Shown here: positions 36,146 to 43,185 of the stretch, in pieces
How the letters are laid out: each line of letters begins with the position of its first letter
Position numbering within the stretch: the first letter of the stretch is position 1
Position numbers and translations under genes: made by a program
The notes under the pieces: model-generated
Database searches by the model: none
The model's input: the letters and a program-made list of their open reading frames with translations, nothing else
What the model was told of the DNA's origin: nothing
NCBI GenBank assembly: GCA_934725685.1
Contig: CAKVBX010000003.1
Location: forward strand, 1-64,000
Direction: 5' to 3'
Source of the DNA: an uncultured Bacilli bacterium
Lineage (GTDB): Bacteria; Bacillota_I; Bacilli_A; RFN20; CAG-288
Length of the DNA: 64,000 nt

Positions 36146-38069
36146 TCTTTACCACCTCATTCGTGAAGGTATCGACCACGGTGAAGTCGATATTGTTATT
36201 GATCCATTCCTTGCGGCGGTCGGCATCCTTGCCTAAGAACAGAGACACCTTGTCGGAAGTGTCGTCGTCGTCCTTCAGGCAGACCTTGAGGAGCTTTCTG
36301 TGCTCCGGGTTCATGGTCGTGGAAGAGAGCTGGGAATAATCCATTTCACCGAGTCCCTTGTAACGGTTGATCTTATAGCCGGCTCCGACGGTCTTCTTGG
36401 CCTCTTCAAGCTCGGTATCGTCATAGCAGTAGACCTGTTTCTTGCTGTTATAGACGCGATAGAGCGGCGGGCAGGCGATGTAGAGGTTGCCGTTTGCAAT
36501 CAGAGGTTTCATATGGTTGTAGAAGAAAGTGAGTAGCAGAGACTGAATATGGCTTCCGTCATCATCGGCATCAGTCATGATGATGACCTTGCCATAATGG
36601 ATATCGCGAATCTTGAATTCCTTGCCGTATCCGGCGCCGATGGTATAAATCATCGTGGAAATTTCCTTATTGCCGAGCAGTGCCTTGGCATCTTCGATTT
36701 CGGTCGTATTTTTCGGCTTTCCACGGAGTGGCAGAATGGCCTGATGTTTCGGATTTCTTCCCTTCTTTGCAGAACCGCCTGCGGAATCGCCTTCAACGAT
36801 GAAGAGCTCATTGGCCATGTATTCCTTGGAGGAGCAGGGGGTGAGCTTGTTGGAAATCTCATAGTTGGCATTCTGGCCCTTGAGGAGTTCACGCTCCTTC
36901 TTCCTTTCGGCCTCGGCCTTGTCCCTGGCTCTCATTTCGTTCATGGTCTTCTTGACCACGGCTTCGGCCTCGGATTTATTCTCGACAAGATAATAGGCAA
37001 GCTTATTCTCGATGACGCTGTCCGTCGCATTGAGGGCTTCCTTCGTTCCGAGTTTGCCCTTAGTCTGTCCTTCGAACTGAAGCAGATGCTCCGGGACCCA
37101 GACGGAGAGGATGGCAACCAGGCCTTCTCTCAGACAGTCACCATCGAGCGGGGCGTTGGATTTGAACATCTGATTGTTGATACCGAACTGGTTGTAGCAG
37201 CTGGTGATGGCTTTCTTGAGACCCGTGACATGATAACCGCCGTCTCCGGTGCGGACACCGTTGGCAAAAGCGATGATTTTTTCGTCATACGAATCCTTGA
37301 GGAAACCGAAGACGACTTCGACCTTGATGCCGGAATCCGTGCCTTCGAAATGCATCGGCTGAGTGAGTGGTGTCTTCTGGAAGATGTGGCGGTTATAGTA
37401 TTCGACGAGGCCGTTCTCATAGTAGAACGTGTTCTCTCTGTCGTTTCTTTCATCCTTGAGATGGAAGACGACCCCCTTGGTGAGGCAGGCTTGATCGTCG
37501 AGATGGTTGGCGATGCGGTCATAGTTGAAGGTGATGTCCTCGAAGATGGTATCATCCGGATAGAAGCGGACGTCTGTGCCGCGCTTGTTCGTCTTTCCCT
37601 TTTCCAGGATGCCGGAGAATTTGCTACCGCCTTTTTCAAAGCGGGCAAAATGGTCGACACCGTCGCGGTAGGAGTGAACTTCCATCCATTTGGAAAGGGC
37701 GTTGGTGACCGAGGCACCGACACCATGGAGACCGCCGGCGCTCTTGTAGTTGCTCTCATCGAACTTTCCGCCGCCATGGAGGGTCTGATAGACAATCTGG
37801 AAGCCGTTCATCTTTTCCTTGGCATTGTAATCATAAGGGACCCCTCTCCCCTGGTCTTCCACTTCCAAAGAACCATCGCTGTGGATGGTGACATAAATAT
37901 TTTTTCCGTAGCCTTCATTGGCTTCGTCGACGGCATTGTCGACAATTTCCCAGACAAGGTGATGAAGGCCGAGTGTGGAGGTGGATCCGATATACATGCC
38001 TGGCCTTTCGCGGACAGGTTCCAGGCCATGGAGAATCGTTAAACTTTTCGCATCATAATTTGTACCCAT
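36135..38069 (-). CDS. parE: DNA topoisomerase IV subunit B
   Basis: The 644-residue GHKL ATPase/toprim protein has the ATP-binding segments EIVDNAVDEANEGYGKNIYV and KSAGGLHGVGASVTNALSKW, and toprim motifs FIVEGDSAGGSAKKGRN and MTDADDDGSHIQSLLLTFFY. The sequence QAILPLRGKPKNTTEIEDA after EGDSAGGSA is typical of ParE. TGAGG 9 nt before the ATG is the ribosome-binding site. A promoter region is shared with divergent plsY. The minus-strand upstream region contains TAAAAT/TATAAG hexamers, but the -35 is weak. Confidence 0.95.
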   Translation of the reverse strand: MGTNYDAKSLTILHGLEPVRERPGMYIGSTSTLGLHHLVWEIVDNAVDEANEGYGKNIYVTIHSDGSLEVEDQGRGVPYDYNAKEKMNGFQIVYQTLHGGGKFDESNYKSAGGLHGVGASVTNALSKWMEVHSYRDGVDHFARFEKGGSKFSGILEKGKTNKRGTDVRFYPDDTIFEDITFNYDRIANHLDDQACLTKGVVFHLKDERNDRENTFYYENGLVEYYNRHIFQKTPLTQPMHFEGTDSGIKVEVVFGFLKDSYDEKIIAFANGVRTGDGGYHVTGLKKAITSCYNQFGINNQMFKSNAPLDGDCLREGLVAILSVWVPEHLLQFEGQTKGKLGTKEALNATDSVIENKLAYYLVENKSEAEAVVKKTMNEMRARDKAEAERKKERELLKGQNANYEISNKLTPCSSKEYMANELFIVEGDSAGGSAKKGRNPKHQAILPLRGKPKNTTEIEDAKALLGNKEISTMIYTIGAGYGKEFKIRDIHYGKVIIMTDADDDGSHIQSLLLTFFYNHMKPLIANGNLYIACPPLYRVYNSKKQVYCYDDTELEEAKKTVGAGYKINRYKGLGEMDYSQLSSTTMNPEHRKLLKVCLKDDDDTSDKVSLFLGKDADRRKEWINNNIDFTVVDTFTNEVVKNEK

Positions 38070-38107
38070 AAAATAAAACCTCAGCTTATATTTTACTTAT
38101 AAATGCT

Positions 38108-38135
38108 TTGAAAATAAAGCATTCCTAACTATAAT
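38108..38135 (+). promoter_or_regulatory. plsY promoter with overlapping inverted repeat
   Basis: TTGAAA (38108-38113), a 16-nt spacer and TATAAT (38130-38135) form a good promoter. The palindrome AATGCTTT/AAAGCATT (38102-38109 and 38116-38123) covers the -35 box and could be an operator in this divergent parE-plsY region. Confidence 0.72.
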
Positions 38136-38159
38136 ACTTCCGTATTGAGAGAACCAAAT

Positions 38160-38879
38160 ATGCAATTGACCTATACTATCCTGTTCTTTGTTTTTACGGG
38201 CCTTCTTTCCTACCTCATCGGCTCCATTCCGACCGCGAAAATCATCGCCTCCTCCCACGGGGTCGACATCACCAAGGAAGGCAGCAAAAATGCGGGCGGA
38301 ACCAATGTCGGAAGAGTCATCGGGAAAAAGGCGGGAATTCTCACCATGTTCCTTGACGCAGCCAAATGCTATCTTCCCTGTCTCGTCGTCTTCCTACTCC
38401 TCACTTTCGCTCCCATGGACCTGATATCCTTCCCTTATCGGACAGAACTTGCCATTTCCATCTCCGGCCTTTCGGTCGCCTTAGGACATTCCTTCCCTAT
38501 CTACAGCCACTTCAAGGGTGGGAAATGTGTCGCCTGTTTCGCAGGCTTCGTCTTCTTTACCTCCCCGTTGATTTTTGTTATCGGTGCCAGCACGTTCTTC
38601 CTTGTCTATCATCTGAAAAAACGGGTTTCCTTAGCTTCCCTCATCGGTGCTCCGACGACGCTCTTGCTCTATGTTGTTCCGATGGCACTCGACCTTGTCT
38701 ATGGAGAGCAGCTCTATAACGGAGGCGTTTATTTCGCCCCTTATTGTCGTCTCCACCTCAGCTTTGTAACCACTATCACAGTTTTTCTTTTCGTCTCTCT
38801 CATCGTCATAAGACACCGTACGAATATTCAGCGTCTCGAAAAAGGAACGGAGCCGGAGACACACTTCAAAAAAGACTGA
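38160..38879 (+). CDS. plsY: Acyl-phosphate:glycerol-3-phosphate acyltransferase PlsY
   Basis: The 239-residue, multi-pass membrane enzyme has the three PlsY motifs: GSIPTAKII, GSKNAGGTNVGRVIGKKAG and GHSFPIYSHFKGGKCVA. It makes lysophosphatidate from acyl-phosphate, the first step of phospholipid synthesis. In the third motif KGGKGVA reads KGGKCVA, a small change. ATG 38160 begins MQLTYTILFFVFTG; no strong ribosome-binding site precedes it (GAGAG at 38147). Adjacency to topo IV genes is as in B. subtilis (plsY-parE-parC). It ends in a terminator. Confidence 0.95.
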   Translation: MQLTYTILFFVFTGLLSYLIGSIPTAKIIASSHGVDITKEGSKNAGGTNVGRVIGKKAGILTMFLDAAKCYLPCLVVFLLLTFAPMDLISFPYRTELAISISGLSVALGHSFPIYSHFKGGKCVACFAGFVFFTSPLIFVIGASTFFLVYHLKKRVSLASLIGAPTTLLLYVVPMALDLVYGEQLYNGGVYFAPYCRLHLSFVTTITVFLFVSLIVIRHRTNIQRLEKGTEPETHFKKD

Positions 38880-38883
38880 ACTG

Positions 38884-38914
38884 AAAAAAGAACCGCCACC
38901 GAACGGTTCTTTTT
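38884..38914 (+). terminator. plsY terminator
   Basis: AAAAAGAACCG/CGGTTCTTTTT (stem 38889-38895 and 38904-38910) lies just after the plsY stop. Confidence 0.82.
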
Positions 38915-38932
38915 CTTTGCCATTTGGGCCCC

Positions 38933-38963
38933 AAAAAAATCTCCCTATGGCAGGAGATTTTTT
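38933..38963 (-). terminator. yneF terminator
   Basis: AATCTCC/GGAGATT (38938-38944 and 38953-38959) has A/T runs on both sides and reads as a terminator for the minus-strand rpmG-efp-yneF unit. Confidence 0.8.
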
Positions 38964-38970
38964 CATTCGG

Positions 38971-39204
38971 TTATTTCTTCTTCGGATTCTTCTGTGCCTG
39001 AGTGACGGACTTCATGACAGCATTGACCTGCGCTTCCGAAGGGGTGCGGCCCATGCTGGAATACAATCTGCGGATCATTTCCTTATTGATGGGAGGGTTA
39101 TCTTTCATTTGTTTCTTGACAACTTTGCCGCAGATGAAGAAACCGAGGACACCGCCCACGAGGAAGGTGACAATCGGAACGACGATTTGTGCCCAAAGTG
39201 GCAT
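38971..39204 (-). CDS. yneF: YneF family (UPF0154) membrane protein
   Basis: The 77-residue protein has a single N-terminal membrane helix (IVVPIVTFLVGGVLGFFICG, residues 7-26) and the UPF0154 signature NPPINKEMIRRLYSSMGRTP followed by SEAQVNAVMKSVTQ. The cytosolic helical domain is rich in lysine at the end. Function is unknown; the family is widespread in Bacillota and mollicutes. AAAGGAG lies 9 nt before the ATG. A terminator lies between it and efp, so it may be expressed at a lower level than efp. Confidence 0.88.
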   Translation of the reverse strand: MPLWAQIVVPIVTFLVGGVLGFFICGKVVKKQMKDNPPINKEMIRRLYSSMGRTPSEAQVNAVMKSVTQAQKNPKKK

Positions 39205-39225
39205 AGTAGGGTTCTCCTTTCAAAC

Positions 39226-39249
39226 GAAAAAGCCGGAGAAAACTCCGGC
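39226..39249 (-). terminator. Terminator between efp and yneF
   Basis: GCCGGAG/CTCCGGC (39232-39238 and 39243-39249) is followed on the minus strand by TTTTTCG. It probably attenuates transcription from efp into yneF. Confidence 0.75.
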
Positions 39250-39261
39250 ATAATAAATCAA

Positions 39262-39831
39262 TTAGGCTCTGGAATCGTAGGCACCATCAGCGGTGGTAAC
39301 GATAATTTTGGTGTTGCTCTTGACAAACATCGGAACACGGAGCTTGTATCCGGTCTCAAGAACAGCGTCCTTGGTAGCCTTGTTGACCGTATCGCCGGCA
39401 ACAGCATTGTCGTCGGTTTCGGTGACAAGAAGGGTGACCTTGGCGGGAAGTTCGACGCCGAGGAGTTCCTTCTCATAGAAGGTGACGATAATCGGATTCT
39501 CGTAGGAGATGAAGTTCATTTCCCATTCAAGTCTTTCCTTGGGGATGGAAACTTCTTCGAAAGTTTCGGCATCCTGGAAGTGAACGAGGGAACCATCATC
39601 ATATTCGAGGTTCATCGTTCTCTTGTCGAGATAAATCTGCTCGACTTTGATATCGCCGTTGTAGGATCTCTCCATGATGGAACCGGTTCTGAGGTTCTTG
39701 GCCTTGATCTTGACAATCATGCCTCTCATGGCGGTCTTGTTGTGGTCGATGTTCAGGGAGGTGTAGATATCGTTGCCGTCCTTAAAGGACTTGCCCGGTC
39801 CACAATCTCCGATCATAATCATGTCAGCCAT
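39262..39831 (-). CDS. efp: Elongation factor P with non-canonical tip loop
   Basis: The 189-residue, three-domain EF-P relieves ribosome stalling at polyproline. KOW-like domain I (1-65), OB domains II and III (68-189) and the ends DKRTMNLEYDDGSLVHFQDA and GYKLRVPMFVKSNTKIIVTT match the family. In domain I the loop that normally reads HVKPGKGxA reads HNKTAMRGM (H30-M38). The position equivalent to E. coli Lys34, site of beta-lysylation, hypusine-like or aminopentanol modification, is Met35 here. AGGAGG precedes the ATG by 8 nt. It follows rpmG after 26 nt. Confidence 0.93.
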   Translation of the reverse strand: MADMIMIGDCGPGKSFKDGNDIYTSLNIDHNKTAMRGMIVKIKAKNLRTGSIMERSYNGDIKVEQIYLDKRTMNLEYDDGSLVHFQDAETFEEVSIPKERLEWEMNFISYENPIIVTFYEKELLGVELPAKVTLLVTETDDNAVAGDTVNKATKDAVLETGYKLRVPMFVKSNTKIIVTTADGAYDSRA

Positions 39832-39857
39832 TTTTCTGTCCTCCTGTTACAAGCGGA

Positions 39858-40016
39858 TTATTTCTTCTCTTCGTGAAGAGTCTTCTTATTGCACCAAGGG
39901 CAATATTTCTGAGTAGAGAAACGATCCGGATGAGCCTTCTTGTTTTTCGTGGTGATGTAGTTCTCGTGTTTGCATTCTTTGCAACGGAGAATGATATTTG
40001 CACGCTTTTCTGCCAT
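39858..40016 (-). CDS. rpmG: 50S ribosomal protein L33
   Basis: The 52-residue protein MAEKRANIILRCKECKHENY... retains the zinc-binding pattern CKEC (residues 12-15) and CPWC (39-42), so it is a C+ type L33. AGGAGG sits 9 nt upstream of the ATG at 40016. A longer in-frame reading upstream would cross the promoter and is not used. It is the first gene of the rpmG-efp-yneF unit. Zinc-dependent C+ L33 is commonly exchanged for a zinc-free copy in Bacillota; no second copy was found in the window. Confidence 0.93.
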   Translation of the reverse strand: MAEKRANIILRCKECKHENYITTKNKKAHPDRFSTQKYCPWCNKKTLHEEKK

Positions 40017-40047
40017 TTTGTAAGTCCTCCTAAAAGTAAGCCTTTCT

Positions 40048-40076
40048 ATTATAAAGACATATTTCAGTCTTTTCAA
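40048..40076 (-). promoter_or_regulatory. rpmG-efp promoter
   Basis: On the minus strand TTGAAA (complement of 40071-40076), 17 nt and TATAAT (complement of 40048-40053) form a consensus sigma-A promoter 32 nt before the rpmG start. Confidence 0.82.
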
Positions 40077-40198
40077 GAAGGAATAAAGTATTTTTCGGAC
40101 ACTTTTGCTCTTTTGGCCACGTATTGTCGGACATTGAAGCAAATGATACCCAATTGTTTTTTCTTATTTTAAAAAAGTACCGAAAGGAGAATTATGAA

Positions 40199-40700
40199 AT
40201 GAAAACAAGTGTTCGTTAATTATTATCAGGTCTTTTCCTTCTCTCCGTTGTCGAGTGTGGAAAGAAAGAGGACAGCGCATCGTCGTCAATCAGTCTGTCA
40301 TCGGGACACATGCTATACGGAAATGAAGGAAAGTGCCGCCCAGGATGCCAAGGATATCTACCATTACTGCCTTGTCATCCACAATGACACGAAAAAAGGA
40401 TTCGAAAGGAACAAAGAGGACCTCACCCTCAACGCGGACGGAGCCACTTTCCCTTGTCTTTATTTCTACCTCAGTTATCCGATGCCGGGCTTCAACGGAA
40501 TTTATCTCACCTATCTCGTCGATAAAACAGACATCGCCCAGTTCCCTAGGAAACCGTGTGATGCAGAATGTCTTCCCCATCTTCGCTGCAAAGACGGAAA
40601 CACTCCCTTCCATCTCCTACAAAGGAAAACTTCTGTCTGTTCTTTGCTGAACAAAACGGAAAGCGCACGGTCAGCGTTTTTTTCTATTCTTTTCCTCGAA
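40199..40700 (+). pseudogene. Decayed lipoprotein gene (stop codon plus frameshifts)
   Basis: AAAGGAG (40183-40189) precedes ATG 40199, which reads MKTSVR then TAA (40217). The same frame continues LLSGLFLLSVVECGKKEDSA, a lipoprotein signal peptide with a cysteine after the hydrophobic stretch. The reading then moves to a second frame (MKESAAQDAKDIYHYCLVIH from 40323 and CLYFYLSYPMPGFNGIYLTY), then to a third (NVFPIFAAKTETLPSISYKG) and finally to a fourth segment (FCLFFAEQNGKRTVSVFFYS). The pieces are in order and nearly contiguous, so one nonsense mutation and about three frameshifts explain them. An uninterrupted 167-codon frame from 40209 covers only the middle part sensibly. Confidence 0.6.
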
Positions 40701-40707
40701 AAAAATG

Positions 40708-40719
40708 TATGATGAAGAT
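40708..40719 (+). promoter_or_regulatory. -10 box 6 nt before the ispG start
   Basis: TATGAT (40708-40713) is followed by GAAGAT and ATG 40720. There is no ribosome-binding site. The -35 is not obvious. Confidence 0.45.
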
Positions 40720-41757
40720 ATGACCAGAACAAGTTTTCATATCGGAAATCTTCCCATCGGTGATTCTAACCCTATCTCCATCCAGTCGATGTCGGACATC
40801 AAGACGGAGAACGTAAAAGCGAACATCGTACTCACGGAACAGTTACGGGACATCGGATTACAGATGATGCGCTTTTCTGTCCTCGATGAAAAAGATGCCT
40901 ATGCCTTAAAGGAAATCAAACACGCTGTGCATGTTCCCGTTGTCGCCGATATCCATTTCAATTTGAAACTTGCTTTCCTTGCCCTTGCTTCCGGCGTCGA
41001 CAAAATCCGGATCAATCCGGGCAATTACAACGGAGAAGCCCTGCTTCGCAATCTGATCCGGGACTGCAAAGAAAAAGGCGTCGCCATCCGCATCGGCATC
41101 AACAGTGGCTCCTTAGCCCGTTACCAGAAGAAGACAGAATCCGATTCCGAAGCCTTCCTTCTTGCCCTGGAAGAGACCGTCGCCATTTTCAGAGAGGAGA
41201 ACTTTGACCACCTCGTCCTCTCGGTGAAGTCCACCGATCCGAAAATGACAAGCCATCTAGCCCATCTTGCCTATTCCCATTATCCTTATCCGCTCCACAT
41301 CGGTCTGACCGAGAGCGGAACACCACTCATCGGTGCCATCCGCTCCACCTATGCCCTGGCTTCGCTACTCGAAGAAGGAATCGGCGATACTCTACGTATC
41401 TCCTTACAGGGAAGCCGTATTGGGGAAATCAGGGCCTGCAAAGAACTGCTTTCCCTCACCGGAAGAAGGAAGAATCTGCCGACTCTCATCGTCTGCCCTG
41501 GCTGCGGAAGGACACAAATCGATCTTTCGGAGGTGGCGGAAGAAGTCCAGTCGCTGCTCGATCATGTTAATAAGCCCTATCAGGTCGCCGTCATGGGGTG
41601 CCCTGTCAACGGAATCGGAGAAGCCAAAAGCGCCGACTGCGGAATCGCAGGAAGCGGAAAAGAAAACGTCTATCTCTACTTCGAGCACGGCCACGAGGTC
41701 GGCTTGTTCACGAAAGAGGAAGCGCTCCGCCATATCAAAGATTACCTGTACAAATAA
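40720..41757 (+). CDS. ispG: 4-hydroxy-3-methylbut-2-enyl diphosphate synthase
   Basis: The 345-residue [4Fe-4S] enzyme of the MEP pathway has PISIQSMSDIKTENVKANI, the TIM-barrel part VPVVADIHFNLKLAFLA and DKIRINPGNY, and the cluster domain CPGCGRTQIDLSEVAEE, VMGCPVNGIGEAKSADCGIA. It converts MEcPP to HMBPP. ATG 40720 (MTRTSFHIGNLPIGD) matches the usual start; an in-frame ATG at 40705 overlaps the -10 box. The small-type C-terminus matches bacterial IspG without the plant insert. It stands alone and ends in a terminator. Confidence 0.94.
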   Translation: MTRTSFHIGNLPIGDSNPISIQSMSDIKTENVKANIVLTEQLRDIGLQMMRFSVLDEKDAYALKEIKHAVHVPVVADIHFNLKLAFLALASGVDKIRINPGNYNGEALLRNLIRDCKEKGVAIRIGINSGSLARYQKKTESDSEAFLLALEETVAIFREENFDHLVLSVKSTDPKMTSHLAHLAYSHYPYPLHIGLTESGTPLIGAIRSTYALASLLEEGIGDTLRISLQGSRIGEIRACKELLSLTGRRKNLPTLIVCPGCGRTQIDLSEVAEEVQSLLDHVNKPYQVAVMGCPVNGIGEAKSADCGIAGSGKENVYLYFEHGHEVGLFTKEEALRHIKDYLYK

Positions 41758-41787
41758 AAAGCTTCTCAATGTACGAGAAGCTTTTTT
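41757..41787. terminator. Bidirectional terminator
   Basis: AAAAGCTTCTC/GAGAAGCTTTTTT (41757-41767 and 41775-41787) separates the convergent ispG and helicase genes. Confidence 0.88.
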
Positions 41788-41790
41788 GCG

Positions 41791-43158
41791 TCATTTACTC
41801 TTCGGACGATCCATGTGGAAGTCTTTTGCGTTGCCGCCGTTCTTCGCAATGTTGGTAAGAACAATCTTACGACGATGTTTGAACTTGACTAAATCAACCG
41901 CCTTCCGGACTTTTTTCTTGTAACCGGGTTTGACCTTGTTGGATTTGGTCTGGTTGACAGCATGGCGGATTTTCTTCTGAAGGACTTCGGAGTCGGCACG
42001 GTCTTTCTTGCCGAGATTTCTGAATTCATAGGCGCCCTTGTTCTTTTTCAGGGAATCCTTGGTCAGTGTTAGCGTGTCGAAAGCGACAGAGCGTCTAACA
42101 AGGTCCTTCACGCGCTTGACACTCTCTTCATCATCCATGGTATAGAAGACATAGGAGTCGCCAGGAGCATTGTAACGTCCCGCACGTCCGGCACGATGGA
42201 AGTAATAGTCGGAATCCTTCGGCAAGTCGAGCGAGATGATGCATTCGACATCCGGAATATCGAGTCCACGGGAGACATAATCGGAAGCGAGAAGCAGATT
42301 CTCACCATCCTGACGGAAAGCATCAAGAGTCTTCTTGATATCACGCTTGTCGAGGCCGCCGTGAACGAGTAGATGATGGCGTTTGCATTTCTTGAGCTCC
42401 TCGGAAACCCGGTAGAGTTCCTCTTTCGTGGAAACAAAAGCAATGGCTTTGAACGGGGAAAGTTCCTTCAGGAAGAGGTCGAGTGCCGCAGCTTTGCTGT
42501 TAGTCCGGATATCGACGAGATGATGTTTCACGCTCTTCGAGGTAATGGCATCCCGGACATCGACCACGGACTGAATGGAAAAAGTCTTCTTGACGCGCTT
42601 GATGTCCTGCTCATTGAGAGAAGCTGAGAAAAAGGAGATCATATGGTTCTCTTTTTGTTTCTTAAGCGCCTCCAGGGCACTGGTGAACCCATCGAAGGCG
42701 ACCATGTCGCCTTCATCGATGATGACGCGTTTGAGTCGGTTCACCGGATAATGGGAACAGAGCGACGGATAGAGTTCCGGCGTAATGAGAACGATATCGG
42801 GTTTGCTCCTGCGAAAGTCATTCTGAGAATAAATGGCCTTGACCGCATCGGCCTTGAAGCCCATGCGGAGGGTGAACTCCTCAAAGACGGACTTAATCTG
42901 GTCAAGCAGAGCGACGGTCGGGGAGAGAATGACAGCCTGAACGTAGCCGGAATCCTCGAGGTCATTCAAAATAGGGAGCGCGTAGCTCAACGTCTTTCCT
43001 GTTCCGGTAGGAGCCAAGGAAAGCACATTGTTTCCCTTCAGAAGAAGGGGGATTGTCTTCGCCTGGACGGGGGACATTGAAACAAAGCCATCCTCTTTCA
43101 AAATATCGAGAATGTCCTTTTTCAACGAGGTTGATCCAAACGGTAATTCTTCGGTCAT
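41791..43158 (-). CDS. DEAD-box-like RNA helicase with DEGD motif II
   Basis: The 455-residue superfamily 2 helicase has the Q-motif area SMSPVQAKTIPLLL, motif I APTGTGKT (49-56), motif II DEGD (148-151) instead of DEAD, motif III SAS (178-180) instead of SAT, ASDYVSRGLDIPDVECIISL (motif V) and HRAGRAGR (321-328, motif VI). A basic tail of about 80 residues (375-455) likely binds RNA. Cold-shock/ribosome-assembly helicases such as CshA/CshB are the nearest type. GAGG lies about 7 nt before the ATG. It follows aspS by 27 nt and may be in the relA-hisS-aspS transcript. Confidence 0.9.
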   Translation of the reverse strand: MTEELPFGSTSLKKDILDILKEDGFVSMSPVQAKTIPLLLKGNNVLSLAPTGTGKTLSYALPILNDLEDSGYVQAVILSPTVALLDQIKSVFEEFTLRMGFKADAVKAIYSQNDFRRSKPDIVLITPELYPSLCSHYPVNRLKRVIIDEGDMVAFDGFTSALEALKKQKENHMISFFSASLNEQDIKRVKKTFSIQSVVDVRDAITSKSVKHHLVDIRTNSKAAALDLFLKELSPFKAIAFVSTKEELYRVSEELKKCKRHHLLVHGGLDKRDIKKTLDAFRQDGENLLLASDYVSRGLDIPDVECIISLDLPKDSDYYFHRAGRAGRYNAPGDSYVFYTMDDEESVKRVKDLVRRSVAFDTLTLTKDSLKKNKGAYEFRNLGKKDRADSEVLQKKIRHAVNQTKSNKVKPGYKKKVRKAVDLVKFKHRRKIVLTNIAKNGGNAKDFHMDRPKSK

Positions 43159-43185
43159 ATTTCCACCTCACTTTCACAAAACGGA

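Noticed and set aside
36549..38042. 497-codon frame antisense to parE, and other long antisense frames (for example 2664-4022, 18164-19573)
   Set aside because: They mirror strongly coding genes on the other strand, lack ribosome-binding sites and show no domain.
40209..40712. Uninterrupted 167-codon frame as an intact gene
   Set aside because: Its ends make little sense as protein, it has no ribosome-binding site, and better-looking segments lie in other frames; treated as part of the pseudogene.
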